Assembly: GCA_052174455.1 (NCBI GenBank)
Contig: JBQMRP010000004.1
Coordinates: forward strand, 563,004-627,003
DNA length: 64,000 nt
DNA from: Arsenophonus sp052174455
Lineage (GTDB): Bacteria > Pseudomonadota > Gammaproteobacteria > Enterobacterales > Enterobacteriaceae
Reading direction: 5' to 3'
Positions 11,054 through 22,482 of the stretch are shown here, piece after piece; within the stretch, counting starts at the first letter, position 1, and every line of letters begins with the position of its first letter. The notes under the pieces are model-generated. The model was not told where the DNA came from, did no database searches, and was given only the letters and a program-made list of their open reading frames with translations. The position numbers were made by a program, and so were the translations under genes.

Positions 11054-12440
11054 GAGTTATTAGTAAATCTAGTGTATGGGGGTCAGGCTACCCTTTACTT
11101 TAAGGTTTCATGAATTTGTTCTTCATCTTTAAATTCTATGTTGTTTATCACTAGAGTCAGCAGGTTAACTCATTTAATCCCACTCAAACTTTCTGAGCAG
11201 AAAGGAGCAGCTTAAATACCATTGAAAGGGTTATTTTTTTAATCACAGCGATTCGCGTGTGTCAGGGTCATAACCTGACGCTGACATATAACCCACTCAA
11301 TCGGATTCGTGGTTCTTATTGATCATCAAGTACAGTAAGGAAAAATTATAAATATTAGCCGTTCTTCTCGATCTTTTTAGCTTCTTCATCACCGTAGAGA
11401 TACTTATGCTGATATAATTTTGTCAACAAAACATCAAGGGCTTTATAATTAGCATCACAGCTCTCTGCTAGGAAAATTTATGGCAAATAACCTTAACTTT
11501 TTTGGTGCTTCAGCCTTTTTGAAATGAAGTTAGTACTTAGTTATTTTATGTACCCAATAACGTTGTGATGCCGCGCGTTCAAGAATATCTTGCCATTGTA
11601 CTATAAGAACCAAGAGCACTGTTTTCGTGGCAAGATTGAGAGATATAGTTAAGCCATCCTCTAGTAGATAATTGAAAAGTTTAGTTAAGTTCCTCTAATT
11701 TTTGATAAAGATTTTTGAGTGCAACGAGCTCATTATATCCATGTAGGGAAGTCCCCCTCGCCGATTTTACTAGCAGGAAAAAGCGGATCAGCTTGCTTCT
11801 GACCAGGATACATATACAATCATCGACTCATAAATAAACGTAGTGCGTATTGCTTAAATCATCCTGGCACTATTGCCTATGGTTTTCAAGGCGTTTCTGT
11901 TTCATTCTGTTGATGGTGGCTAGAGAGCATGTTCTTTTTTACCAAGAGTCCCTGCCTCTAATGGTTTTTCGTAAAAATGATCAGTAGAGAATGGATCACA
12001 GGTACAGCCATAATAGTAGCTTTCAACATTTTTTGCACGCTTCAGATAATGTAGTAAGCAAGGAGCTGTTAAAACATATTCCGTTGCGCTGCACAATCCA
12101 CCTGATCTTAACTACTTTAATCTTAAGATCTTCAATAGTAGTTTATAGTTTCTATGATAAATTAAATAACCGTTACGGATAACAGTATTAACGTCTATCG
12201 ATAAGGAAGTGTTTAGTATAATTTTACTTCATCCTTAACAGCGGTGCCTATCAGCTACCTGCTATTATTACAAATGAGTTCATGAAAAGAATTATAGTAA
12301 TACTATTTCGGTAATGTATGTATAAGGTAGATTTTTCATGATATATTATCTTTATAATTAATAGTTTCATCCAGAAAACTAATAAACAGAGATAACACTA
12401 TCATTTCTAAAACCACATGCACCAGAAATTAGCATAAATT
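11054..12440 (-). mobile_element. IS256-family element, decayed, full length
   Basis: Minus-strand IS256 remnant with both termini recognisable: GAGTTATTAGTAAATCTAG at 11054 and the complement of the family's left end at 12421-12440. It aligns over its whole length with the copies at 1-1305, 3132-6474 and 30502-31885. Transposase frames are broken throughout. Confidence 0.85.
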
Positions 12441-13465
12441 ATTAAGCTGATATTTAATTATTTTAATAGGTAATATTGCTTAAATAAAAAAACTAGAATT
12501 AAATTAATTAATTTCTTAAATAAATTAGTAAAATTATTACTGCTATGTAAATGTTAGGGGGTGCTATAATAACTAGGTTATAATTACCATTGATAATTTT
12601 TAATTTTCGACGCTGTAATAAATTACGTTCTTGTATTAAAAATTGATAAATATCATCACAAAAAGATATTAGAAATTTTAAATCTGGTTAAGGTTTGAAT
12701 TTTTCCACTATTCAATATTATCTGTAACTAATAGGAATTGCTATTAATAATATATTAACATATATTTCCCAATAAGGATCTCCCGTTGTTAGGTAAACAA
12801 ATGAGTAGCTTAATTTGAAGAGCGGCGCCTTCTAGATCAATAATCAATTTCTGTTGACGACGATGAGTTTTCAACAGTTGATTATCTATCCTGTATTAAG
12901 GAAATAATCCTAAGTTCTGTGCTTGATTGGCTTATAAGATCAACGCAATTTGCTAGGCAGCAAGGTCATTTAATTTCTCATAGTTCAGTTTAATTTCTTG
13001 TAATAATATTTAAATATTAAAATAATAAAAACGAAGGAATTGCTATTTAACTAGCAGATAATGGATAGCAGGATGGTTAGTTAAAGAAAGTATGGTATCG
13101 GTAATGTCATCTTTATGATTAAAGAATCAATATTTAATTGAGTTTATTTATTAGAGCTTGAGATAACGGAAACATATTTTCTGGCTATATAAATACTATC
13201 AACAAGATGCAATTTAACATTATAAGCAGGATAAGGATAATATTTAGTCTGATTATCAATCAGATGGTTTTTTTTCTATCCTATAAAAGGCTATATTATT
13301 TTTTATTTCCTCCTCGTAAAAATTCTTATTACCAGTTAATGAGTTAACGGTTTTAATCATCGATTAAAGGATTTTCTATGCTTTCTACAAAAATAATAAC
13401 TAAATTTTAATCACCGTTTTATGAACTGACAAATAATAATTTATTGTTTAGGTATCACTTTTCAG
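12441..13465 (-). pseudogene. Decayed gene of unknown identity
   Basis: On the minus strand a protein-like reading survives in one region (about 12830-13020). It contains blocks such as LLQEIKLNYEKLNDLAA and LLKTHRRQQKLIIDLEGAA, with single stops between them. The helical, Gln-rich character suggests a coiled-coil or TolC-like protein, but I cannot assign a family. The rest of the stretch is too eroded to read. Confidence 0.35.
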
Positions 13466-14445
13466 AAGATAGTAGAGTTTTTTAAAAAATTTAAGTTTAG
13501 TATTGAAACAATAGTCATAGATTGCAATGTAGTTTTGTTAGCCAATACTAATTGGGTAATTTTTGATTGTACAGTTGAACTATATCGATGCAAAGTAATT
13601 TTAAACTCTTAACTAGAAGAGGAAGATAGGTTTTTCAGGATATCTTCCATATAATATTAAATCGCTTGATTATAAAATTTATTTAAGAATATATAAGTAA
13701 GTTAAGTTGGTTCTCTATACCAAGCTCTGTATAGAGACAGCTGAATTTCTTTTTTTCAGTAACTAAACGTTTTCGCAGCTCCAAAAAGACGATCTATAAA
13801 TTCTTTGTTATTGTGTAAGTATTCGATAGATATCCATGGAGATACTTAATTAAAATCACGTAAGAAGCGTTGAGTATTGGGCCATAATCTTAGTCTTGTA
13901 AAGACAGATAAAAATCAATCAAGTGACGCAATCTATACTTATGAAAAGATATAGTCGTCAATTTTGTTTGACACTTTTAAAAGATATTTTACACTAATGT
14001 ACAAAATGACTAGAATCTTAACTTTTAAACGCCTTAAGCTTCATAGTTTGCTGTTTAATTTAACACAAATTTCTTCGTGGATGTTAAACACTGATCCAGG
14101 CAATATCAAGATACTGAGAAATTCAGGAATTAGTGTATAACTACTAACAGATTATTGAAATGGAAAAAACGTTTTTAGCAGAAAAGCGACCTTAGCTTCC
14201 TAAGCGGGCGAGGCATCATCGGAAAACGATGAGTGGTATTCCTGTAATTATCAACACAATTTTGTTTTTTCTCAACTTGTCCCTCAAGTAGTCATCTCTT
14301 TCCATGAATATTGCAGTGCGAATAGAGTCTCTTTATAATAATCTGGAACCAAGCACCTAAGTTATAAAATTTAATTCAATCAATTTGTTCTGATATTGAA
14401 TTAATGAGGATATTATAGAGCGTCTAAAACTTATTTAACTATTTT
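13466..14445 (-). mobile_element. IS481-family element, decayed
   Basis: Minus-strand copy of the same element as at 2200-3128 and 53795-54815, aligned by long shared stretches: the block around 13520-13600 matches 2255-2330, and the block around 13840-14000 matches 2580-2740. Transposase frames are broken. Confidence 0.75.
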
Positions 14446-14469
14446 TTTTGTATTTTTTATTTATATGAA

Positions 14470-15400
14470 TATATTTGACTATATTGATAATATAGTTGCT
14501 AGATATCCTATATCCTGTATGCAAAACTTTCCTACAGTGGTTGTCATGAAAAAACAATAAGTCATGCAGATCAAAGAATTCTTTCTTCAGTATCTCTCAA
14601 CGTAAATCTGCTTCTCATTAGTTAACTTTACAACAGTTTAACGGATGATTTTGATTAATACATTTAAGAAATTCATTCCACTTTATCCTAATCATATTAT
14701 CAGAATGAATATGTTATTCGATGAAGATACTCATTATGGTTACAGTGATATCGTTGAAAAATTTTTAATTGAAGGAAATCATTTAATAATATTGCTGGAA
14801 GTAAAAATCTTTTTACGAAACTACATTAGAAGGATGAATGTTTTAGTTATCTGCGGTGTATATTGAATAACTTGACTTTACGGGGGTCAAGCTAAATAAA
14901 CAAATATTGATTTAAAACAGTGTTTAGATGGGCGTCACTACATCTTTGCTTCAGTGACGACAGTTAACATAGAAAAGATAGAAAACGGCGTAATAGGAGT
15001 AAATAAAAGTAAAGAATGAATCGCAGTCTTAATCGTCCGAGATTGATAGGGTTATGGTGAGTAATGATATTCTTAAATAGTTTAATGCAGAATACATTTA
15101 CTGTTTCTTGAGCTAATCATCGATAAGAGTCCATCATTTTCTTGGGTGGAATTAATGATACTAAACCTTTTCTAGCGAGAATAAAATTAGTTACCATCGC
15201 ATAATAAAGATGGATAATCAGAGAGTTCTTAGTAAAAAATTCTACATTTAAAATGTGATCAGTTATATCAGCTGATTATAAAAAATAAGTAAGTAAATTT
15301 TATCATAAAAAGTCTTTCATTTACTGAATTATTTTGCCTGGAGTAGATTACTTGAAGTTATAACAATTGAAATATAGACTTGGCTATATATTACTCTGCG
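14470..15400 (+). mobile_element. IS1595-family element, decayed
   Basis: Plus-strand copy of an IS1595-type transposase gene. It aligns with 37561-38610 and, in reverse, with 33848-34780 and 60961-61830. The C-terminal motif is partly readable near 15245-15370 as FYIQNVISYIS, then a YLTNYFAWSRLLE-like end. Multiple stops; the 73-codon open frame at 14645-14866 is a fragment in a shifted frame. Confidence 0.75.
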
Positions 15401-15538
15401 TGCGAAGAGCAACAACTTTACCAACATAGCCATATATTCGTCATATTAATTAAAATTCTATGAAATTACCTTGATCTTATAATATTCATTTAATTTTATG
15501 AATTTGAAAAAATTTAAAGATAAAACTATATGGTATTT

Positions 15539-16914
15539 GAGTTATGCTTATTTTATATATGGAGTTTCGAAAATGGGTTGGTATAATCTTCTTGATTAAT
15601 TTCATAAATAATTTCAACAACAGAGAGATAAATACGTCGAGAAAATTTTAGCTTACAGGTATCCTTAAAATTAGATATCATCGTAATTCATTACATGAAC
15701 TTATTCATAATTCTGCCAGGTTAGCTGATAGGTACCACTGTTGAGGATGAGCTCAAAGTTATGCTGAACACTCCCTTATCGATAGACGTTCATACTGTTA
15801 TCTGTAACGGTTATTTAATTTATCATAGAAACTATAAACTACTATTGAAGATCTTAAGATTAAAGTAGTTAAGATCAGGTGGGTTACAGTGTAACAAAAT
15901 ATACTTCAATATTTTTTTACTTAGAGACTTATCTGAAGCGTGTAAAAAATTTTAAAAGCTACTACTATGGCTGTAGCTATGAGGTATCAGCTATCGATGA
16001 TTTTTTACGAAACCCTTGGAGGCAGTGGACTCTTGATAAAAAGAACATCGTCTTTCTAGTAACATCGGTAGATTAAAACAGCAATAGCTTGAAGAGTATA
16101 GGCATTTATGCCACCATGATATTTAAGTGATATTGCGCTACATTTATTTCTTGGCCAATGGGCAATACTTACCTGACAGGCAAGATAATCGTCTTTGTCT
16201 GTTGCTCATTATCTGCAGAACTCCGCATGGTAATAAAAAAGCTAGGTTGTGCGGTAGAATATGTTTATAAAGAGTCATAAGCACTGGGCTGAACTTCTGG
16301 ATGACCGCGAGTGTTTGCTCCTTAACCTATTTACTAAATTACTATGAAAGACGGTGTCCTTGGTTTTTCAATCCAATAGCAAAGACATTCCTGAACACGT
16401 GGCACCAAGGTTATTATTTATACAAAATAGCTAATGCACTGGATTCACTCTATAAAGGTATTCAACAAAGAAAGTTAAGGTGAATTGCGGGAGGGTGTCT
16501 GGTTAGCAGAGAGTTGCAATATTTCTAATAAATCCCTTGATATTTTATTAGCAAAGTTTTTTAGCGTATCGTTGTCAGCGATGAATAAGCTAGAGAAAGC
16601 GAAAAAAAAAACGCTGGCATTCTAGGATTTTTCGTCAACACACTGAGCGTCATAAGAGCGACGAATTCGATTGAGTTGGCTTTTGCAATAGTGAAGATAT
16701 AAAACTGATGCGTGAGTAATGTGATTCAATCAAATAACTATTTCAATGCTATTTGAGTTGTTATCTTCTGCTAAGAAAAGCTAGAGCTGTGGCTAAGGGA
16801 TTTAAGTTTCTGATGACTGATCTTGATGATAATATCTAACTTAAGTATAGAGAATAGATTTATGAAACATAAGAGCGTAGCCTGACTGCTATATACAAAA
16901 ATTTACTAATTAAT
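15539..16914 (+). mobile_element. IS256-family element, decayed, full length
   Basis: Plus-strand IS256 remnant starting with GAGTTATGCTTATTTTATAT and ending in TTTACTAATTAATA. Near 16630-16680 it reads TLSVIRATNSIE, the RTTNPIE motif region. Frames are broken; the open frames at 15879-16076 and 16301-16483 are pieces of the transposase or its shadow. Confidence 0.82.
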
Positions 16915-18702
16915 AATTAATAAGAATTATGCCAAAAGAATTTAATAAATTACCTGTTCTTATTGCTAAATAATATTAAATAAAAAAGATCAAGACAGGA
17001 TTAGCTAACACCAAAAAAATGTTGTGGTTACCAATATACAATAGAAATGATGCTACAAAACAATTTTAAAAGTAATTCCTTCGTGATCAACATTCACATT
17101 CAATGAATTACAGTTCACTAATTTAATTAAGAGTTAGTGTAATTATTTGTATTTCATTATTAGTTGTTGTTTAGAGATCAAGCAATTGAGTATGTGCGTT
17201 TTTAAAAAAGCTAAAAATTTATATCCATATAATATTTAAGGAACTTTTAAATAAATACGAATCATTAAGTTCTTTTAACACATCATGCGACAGCCATTTT
17301 AAAATATTCAGTTAAGAAAGTCAGGGAATTTATCAAATAGAATGAGTGTTTGACTATAGAATAGGAAAGAATAAAGGATTTTATGAAACACTCAAAAATT
17401 CTCCTGTGTTGAATATATGTATCACATATATTAGAATTTTTATATGAAAGTTGATTGTCATGATAAATCAAAATAGAGTTTAAAACATGTCAATCAAATT
17501 ACAATGCAATATTTGGCGCTATGATTTTATTTAGCCAAGTGGTAAACGAACTAGATAGAACTTTAGTGCAGCTGATAAAAAATTAACACAAAAACTTCAC
17601 TATAAACTAATGTCCGATTTTTCAAAAATATAACATCTAAGTAAAGAGTTAGATGTATCTCTTCGAAGAAGAGAGTTTACGATGACTAAAGGAAAAACAA
17701 CACAAACAAACAATAAATAAAGATAAAGAAAAATTAAATTTTGGCAGCAGTATTTTTCAAGTTGAAAGACTTGTGAGATCACGAATGATAAATATCAAGA
17801 TATTATTTCAAAAATAAGAAATAGAAGAGGTAAAGAAAGCGGTTTTTCATTGCAATTATCAAGGTATGTGCAATTGGTTTTTATTTGTGCCTTACTAAAA
17901 ATATTCTTATAGGAATTAAGGATTATTAAAAATGGATAATATATAACTATCTATAGATAATCAAGAGTTAAGTAGCTCATAAAAGAGCAAGCTCATGTTT
18001 AATTGATAAAGCAGTTGATTATCTCTTAAGTCGAAAATTTCATCTTCTTTAAGAAGAAGATGGGTTTATGAAGATCCAATATTCTGGAATTAAAATGCTT
18101 ATAGATTTATTTAGTTTGTATAATATTGACTGAATTAATTTGACCAGTCGAAAATTTTTGCGCAATTGATGTTTTTCTAAATAATGCAGCCTGTCAGATT
18201 ATCCATGATTAGGTGGATAGACATAATCAGTATATATTATTAAATAGTAAAAATTAACGGTGCTAATTAAATATAGTATCAATGAGAACGGATGTTAACA
18301 AGGCGTTTAAATTAGCCCCATTGCCTGAAAGCAGGAATTTAAATATTTAAATTTCATGATTTGATGGATTCTTTGGCAAGTTAGTTAATTAAATTCGGTA
18401 TGTACTATCCGCACTGTAATAGATATGAATTAAAAGTATACAAATGGTTAAAGTGTATAATAATTCTCACCTTAACAGTTGCATAAGTATTCTAAAAACA
18501 TTGATGGGATATTAGGTTTTATGTTGCCATATTGCACGAAAGAAATTATTTAAGATATAATAAAGAGTAACTACTTGTTCTAATTAGTGAATTTACAGTG
18601 TTTAAACATGTAAGTGATTAATTAAAAGTCAACTTTTTTACCTATGCTATTAATAGCAAAACATATTATAAATAACATAAATAAGTAATCTTTTTAAATA
18701 AA
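16915..18702. other. 1.8-kb eroded region without recognisable genes
   Basis: No intact gene, and no IS block that I could align. Three perfect short hairpins stand out: an 8-bp stem at 17633-17656, a 7-bp stem at 17658-17674 directly after it, and a 9-bp stem at 18041-18062. They may be terminators or structured RNA remnants; none has a convincing T tract. Short open frames on the minus strand (17283-17471, 17600-17782) have no family features. Confidence 0.45.
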
Positions 18703-18778
18703 TGGTGGGCGATACCAGATTTGAACTGATGACCCTCTCCTTGTAAGGGAGATGCTCTACCAATTGAGCTAATCGCCC
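18703..18778 (-). tRNA. tRNA-Val (anticodon UAC)
   Basis: A 76-nt tRNA on the minus strand: perfect 7-bp acceptor stem (GGGCGAT / ATCGCCC), TTAGCTCAATTGG D-loop block, anticodon arm CTCCCTTACAAGGAG with UAC, GTTCAAATC T-loop and an encoded CCA end. It matches the enterobacterial tRNA-Val(UAC) that sits divergently upstream of gltX (valU group in E. coli). Confidence 0.96.
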
Positions 18779-18819
18779 ATTTATAACAAAAATAAATAAC
18801 ACTTTTACTTAACTACGAT

Positions 18820-18895
18820 TGGTGGGCGATACCAGATTTAAACTGATGACCATATCATTATAAACAAGATCTATTTCAACTGAAATAATTACTTG
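18820..18895 (-). pseudogene. Decayed second tRNA-Val copy
   Basis: The 3' half (CCA end, acceptor strand and T arm) is nearly identical to the intact tRNA-Val 42 bases away, but the anticodon and D arms have lost pairing: the anticodon-stem region reads ...ATAATGATATGG. This is a remnant of the tandem valU-type cluster. In E. coli several tRNA-Val genes lie here in a row. Confidence 0.85.
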
Positions 18896-19163
18896 TTCTG
18901 ATAGAGGAGCATTATATGGATAGTTCTGAATGAGTCAACGATTTTTTAAAGAAAATATTCACTCGTTTCAAAATTAAGTAAAATACACTTAATATTATCG
19001 ACGCAAAATAATATTTATTTAAGCTTTATTTAACTAAATTAACAAAATAAAGCATCAATATCGTACTAACAGCATTAAGGAATTAAGTCGCAGTGATAAA
19101 ATAACCAACTGTAAATTTGTCACTGACAATATTCGATATAAAAAGATCATTAAGGCAATCCTA

Positions 19164-20585
19164 ATGAATAAAATAAAAACTCGTTTTGCACCAAGCCCAA
19201 CAGGTTATCTTCACGTTGGCAGCGCTCGTACCGCACTCTACTCATGGCTTTATAGTAGACATAATAACGGAGTGTTTGTTTTACGTATTGAAGACACTGA
19301 TTTTGATCGCTCAATACAAGAATCCATTAAATCCATAATGGATGGAATGAACTGGTTAAGTTTAAATTGGGATGAAGGTCCTTACTATCAAACTAAACGC
19401 TTCAACCGTTATCATGCCGTGATAGATCAAATGCTTAGCGCAGGGACAGCTTATCGCTGTTACTGTTCTAAAGAACGATTAGATAATTTACGTGAAGAAC
19501 AGATGGCTAGAGGCGAAAAACCGCGTTATGATGGCTATTGTCGCTCGCATGTTCATAATTATATGCTGAATAAACCTCACGTAGTCCGCTTTCGTAATCC
19601 TCAGAAAGGCTCTGTTATTTTTGAAGACCAAATCCGTGGCCCAATTGAATTTAGTAATCTTGAGCTAGATGATCTCATTATACGGCGAACCGACGCTTCT
19701 CCTACCTATAATTTTTGTGTTGTTATTGATGACTGGGATATGAAAATTACCCATGTGATCCGTGGTGAAGATCATATTAATAATACCCCACGACAAATTA
19801 ATATATTAACTGCTCTTGGTGCGCCAATACCTATATATGCGCATGTTTCAATGATTTTGGGTGACGATGGTAAAAAATTATCTAAGCGTCATGGTGCAGT
19901 TAGTGTCATGAAATACCGCGATGACGGTTATTTACCAGAAGCTTTATTAAACTATTTAGTTCGTCTAGGATGGTCTCATGGTGATCAAGAAATTTTTAGC
20001 CTCGAGGAAATGATCAGTTATTTTTCCTTAGATGTAATTAATAAATCTAGTACTGCCTTTAATACTGAAAAATTATTATGGCTGAATCATCATTATATTA
20101 ATTCATTACCTACTGAATATGTCGCTGCTCATTTATCATGGCATATTAAACAGCAAGGTATTGATACAAAAATTGGACCAAGCTTAGTAGATTTAGTCAA
20201 GCTTCTCGGTGAACGTTATAAAACCTTAAAAGAACTAGCCGCTTCATGTCGCTATTTCTATCAGGATTTTGCTGAATTCGATAGCGATGCCGCTAAAAAA
20301 CATTTATGCGCGATATCGCGCTTACCATTGGAATCTGTACGGGTAAAATTGTCCACCATTAGCAGTTGGACGTGTAAAAATGTTTATCAGGCAATAGAAG
20401 AAACGGCTACACAACTGAAAATTAGGATGAGAAAAGTTAGTATGCCTCTGCGAGTCGCTGTGACAGGGATAAGTCAATCACCTAGTGTTGATGCCACTGT
20501 ACATGCTATTGGTCAATATCGTTCATTAAAACGCATTGATAAAGCTTTAGTTTATATTAATAAGCGTGAAAATAATTTAATCTAA
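19164..20585 (+). CDS. gltX: Glutamate--tRNA ligase
   Basis: A 473-residue class I aminoacyl-tRNA synthetase (E. coli 471 aa) that charges tRNA-Glu with glutamate in the cytoplasm, an essential step of translation. The HIGH-type signature is PSPTGYLHVG (residues 10-19) and the KMSKS-type motif is KKLSKRHG at about residue 240. The zinc ligands of the enterobacterial enzyme appear as CYC near residue 98 and a Cys within RYDGYCRSHVH near 125. The C-terminal anticodon-binding helical domain is complete. ATG 19164 has TAAGG 9 nt upstream. It lies between tRNA-Val genes (divergent) and tRNA-Ala (downstream, same strand), exactly the E. coli neighbourhood. The 268 bases upstream, after the decayed tRNA, hold no gene. 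Confidence 0.98.
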   Translation: MNKIKTRFAPSPTGYLHVGSARTALYSWLYSRHNNGVFVLRIEDTDFDRSIQESIKSIMDGMNWLSLNWDEGPYYQTKRFNRYHAVIDQMLSAGTAYRCYCSKERLDNLREEQMARGEKPRYDGYCRSHVHNYMLNKPHVVRFRNPQKGSVIFEDQIRGPIEFSNLELDDLIIRRTDASPTYNFCVVIDDWDMKITHVIRGEDHINNTPRQINILTALGAPIPIYAHVSMILGDDGKKLSKRHGAVSVMKYRDDGYLPEALLNYLVRLGWSHGDQEIFSLEEMISYFSLDVINKSSTAFNTEKLLWLNHHYINSLPTEYVAAHLSWHIKQQGIDTKIGPSLVDLVKLLGERYKTLKELAASCRYFYQDFAEFDSDAAKKHLCAISRLPLESVRVKLSTISSWTCKNVYQAIEETATQLKIRMRKVSMPLRVAVTGISQSPSVDATVHAIGQYRSLKRIDKALVYINKRENNLI

Positions 20586-20745
20586 TTAAATTATTTTAAC
20601 ATAAAAGAATAATATTACTCTGTCTTTTTTCCATGTCAGGCTTTATTAATATTTCAATGGTTAAGCAATAATTTCTTATTAATCAATTGACAGTCTTATT
20701 TAGCTTGCATATCATTCGGTTGTTTAACTAAATTTATATATGGAT

Positions 20746-20821
20746 GGGGCTATAGCTCAGTTGGGAGAGTACTTGCATGGCATGCAAGAGGTCAGCGGTT
20801 CGATTCCGCTTAGCTCCACCA
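20746..20821 (+). tRNA. tRNA-Ala (anticodon GGC)
   Basis: A 76-nt tRNA: acceptor strands GGGGCTA / TAGCTCC leave a G3-U70 pair, the identity mark of alanine tRNA. Anticodon arm CTTGCATGGCATGCAAG with GGC, TTCGATTCC T-loop, encoded CCA. It matches alaW/alaX of E. coli, also found beside gltX. Confidence 0.97.
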
Positions 20822-21263
20822 AATTTAAATTCCAGTTAAATATATTTAAAGCAAGATCCAATCTTATTCTTTATATTTGTTAAATAACAAATACGATATT
20901 AGCTATATCGATCAGATTCTGTTTCTGTATGCAGAATTCCGCTCTATAGGTTGATAGAATTAAATGTGATATTCGTTAATCAAGAGTTCCGCTTTTGTAA
21001 AAATACAATTAAATTATCACAGAACTAATCCTAGCTTATCTGCCGATAAGAACCTTACTAGCATAGAATATAATAATAATCTTAAATAAAACTAGAAATA
21101 ACACTTCTCTATTTTCTTATTAAGTTCTCTAGTTACTTAGAGAATGATTCCTATTGATGAAAGTCAACAAAAAAAACTAAAAAGATCGAGAAAATATTTA
21201 TTAAATAATGAGGTAATTTAACAGAAATTTGCTTCAAGCATCCTATAGTGATAAATTTATTAG
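20822..21263. other. AT-rich spacer with no gene seen
   Basis: Between tRNA-Ala and the candidate structured RNA. I see no coding pattern and no IS similarity. Confidence 0.4.
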
Positions 21264-21380
21264 ATATTAATCTTATGGCTATAATACCTATCTAGATTTA
21301 AGTATATCTTCAGCAGATATAAACAAAATCCAAGTTAATGGATAAAGCCATAAGATAAATAAGCTTGAAAGCTTATTTTT
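21264..21380 (+). ncRNA. Candidate small structured RNA with terminator
   Basis: Three inverted repeats are arranged like a small RNA. An outer perfect 10-bp stem pairs TCTTATGGCT (21271-21280) with AGCCATAAGA (21346-21355). A 7-bp hairpin TATATCT/AGATATA lies inside it (21303-21321). An 8-bp hairpin AAATAAGC/GCTTATTT (21357-21378) follows, running into T's as in a Rho-independent terminator. A weak promoter (TTGCTT at 21229, TAAATT at 21252, 17-nt spacer) would start the transcript just before the outer stem. I recognise no known RNA family; it could also be the leader and terminator of a lost gene. Confidence 0.4.
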
Positions 21381-21504
21381 ATTACTGCACTAAAATAGCA
21401 TTATTTTCAGAAAAAATATAATAAATTCTATCAACATTACCGCTATAATTAAAGAAACTTTAAAATTACCTAAAATATATCGCCTAATTTTTAAAAAATT
21501 GTTC

Positions 21505-21730
21505 ATAATGAACCTTTATTGCATATTCCTCTATTCATGGCAATATGAATAGAGTGAGATATAGTTGAAGAAAAATATCATGATAATGATGGACTCCATC
21601 TTCAAGAAACTACAACATCTGAAATCGGATCTATTTTTCAGGTAAGCGAAGAGCCGGCGTTTATTTTGGCTAACCATTATGATATCTCCAAACTTAGTAT
21701 TACTAAATAGTAATACGAGATGATGTTGAT
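21505..21730 (+). mobile_element. IS481-family 5' fragment
   Basis: The N-terminal helix-turn-helix region of an IS481 transposase can be read on the plus strand (EPAFILANHYDISKLSITK at about 21640-21700). It is homologous to 7655-7974. It is cut off where an IS1595 fragment begins. Confidence 0.6.
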
Positions 21731-22118
21731 CATCTGTTATGTTGGAAAAAGTTATTGGTAGAGATAATTTATATTATATGAAGAAATTTCCTACAGTGGT
21801 TGCCATGAAAAGCAAATGATCATGAAAGATCAAAGAGATTTTTCTCGCTCTCTTTTAACATAAAGCTGCATCTCATTAGTTAGTTCGGCGACAATCTGAT
21901 GATATCGATTCATCTGTTGAAGTAGCTTATTTCGCTTTATTTTTCTCATATTGTCAGAGTGAAGATGTAATTGCTTGGGAGATTTATTAGGGTTATAGCG
22001 ATATCATTGTAAATTCCCCGAATTCTAGGAAAGCATTTAATAATCTTGCTAGAAGTTCTTTGATAAAACTACATTATACATAGAATACTATGGTATGAGC
22101 ACTGAAGTTACGGTGCTT
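21731..22118 (+). mobile_element. IS1595-family 5' fragment
   Basis: Aligns with the first about 390 bases of the IS1595 copies at 14470 and 37561. Near 21945-22070 it still reads like the zinc-ribbon N-terminus (SHCQSED-like block, then SRKAFNNLARSS). The remainder is missing; an IS91 start follows directly. Confidence 0.7.
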
Positions 22119-22482
22119 TGTGGATGTTCATGATCTAAGTACTGTTTTATATTCTGCAATATGTTAATTTTTTTAAGAATTAAGTTAGATGTGGCTCATA
22201 AGAAATCTTCTAGAAAGCGTAAATTGGATAAATCAGAAAGAGATAACAGGCGACTTTACATGTTAACTGTCTTTTACCTAAAGCATTTTATGATCTTTCT
22301 CCAGAAATTAATGATCACAAACTAACTGAATTTTTTATGATATTTAAAATAAAATACATATTAACGTATTCGACTGACTTGGTGCCAATTGTCTTTTAGC
22401 ACGTAACATTCCATCTCTAGTTACTATTAGTCGAAGTTTTGAGCAACGTTAAAGCAAGCTGATTCCTATGGAAAAAGTCATT
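22119..22482 (+). mobile_element. IS91-family 5' fragment
   Basis: Begins with TGGATGTTCATGATCTAAG, the shared IS91 5' block, and aligns with the first about 360 bases of the copies at 4005 and 45465. It is then cut by the IS256 starting at 22483. Confidence 0.75.
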
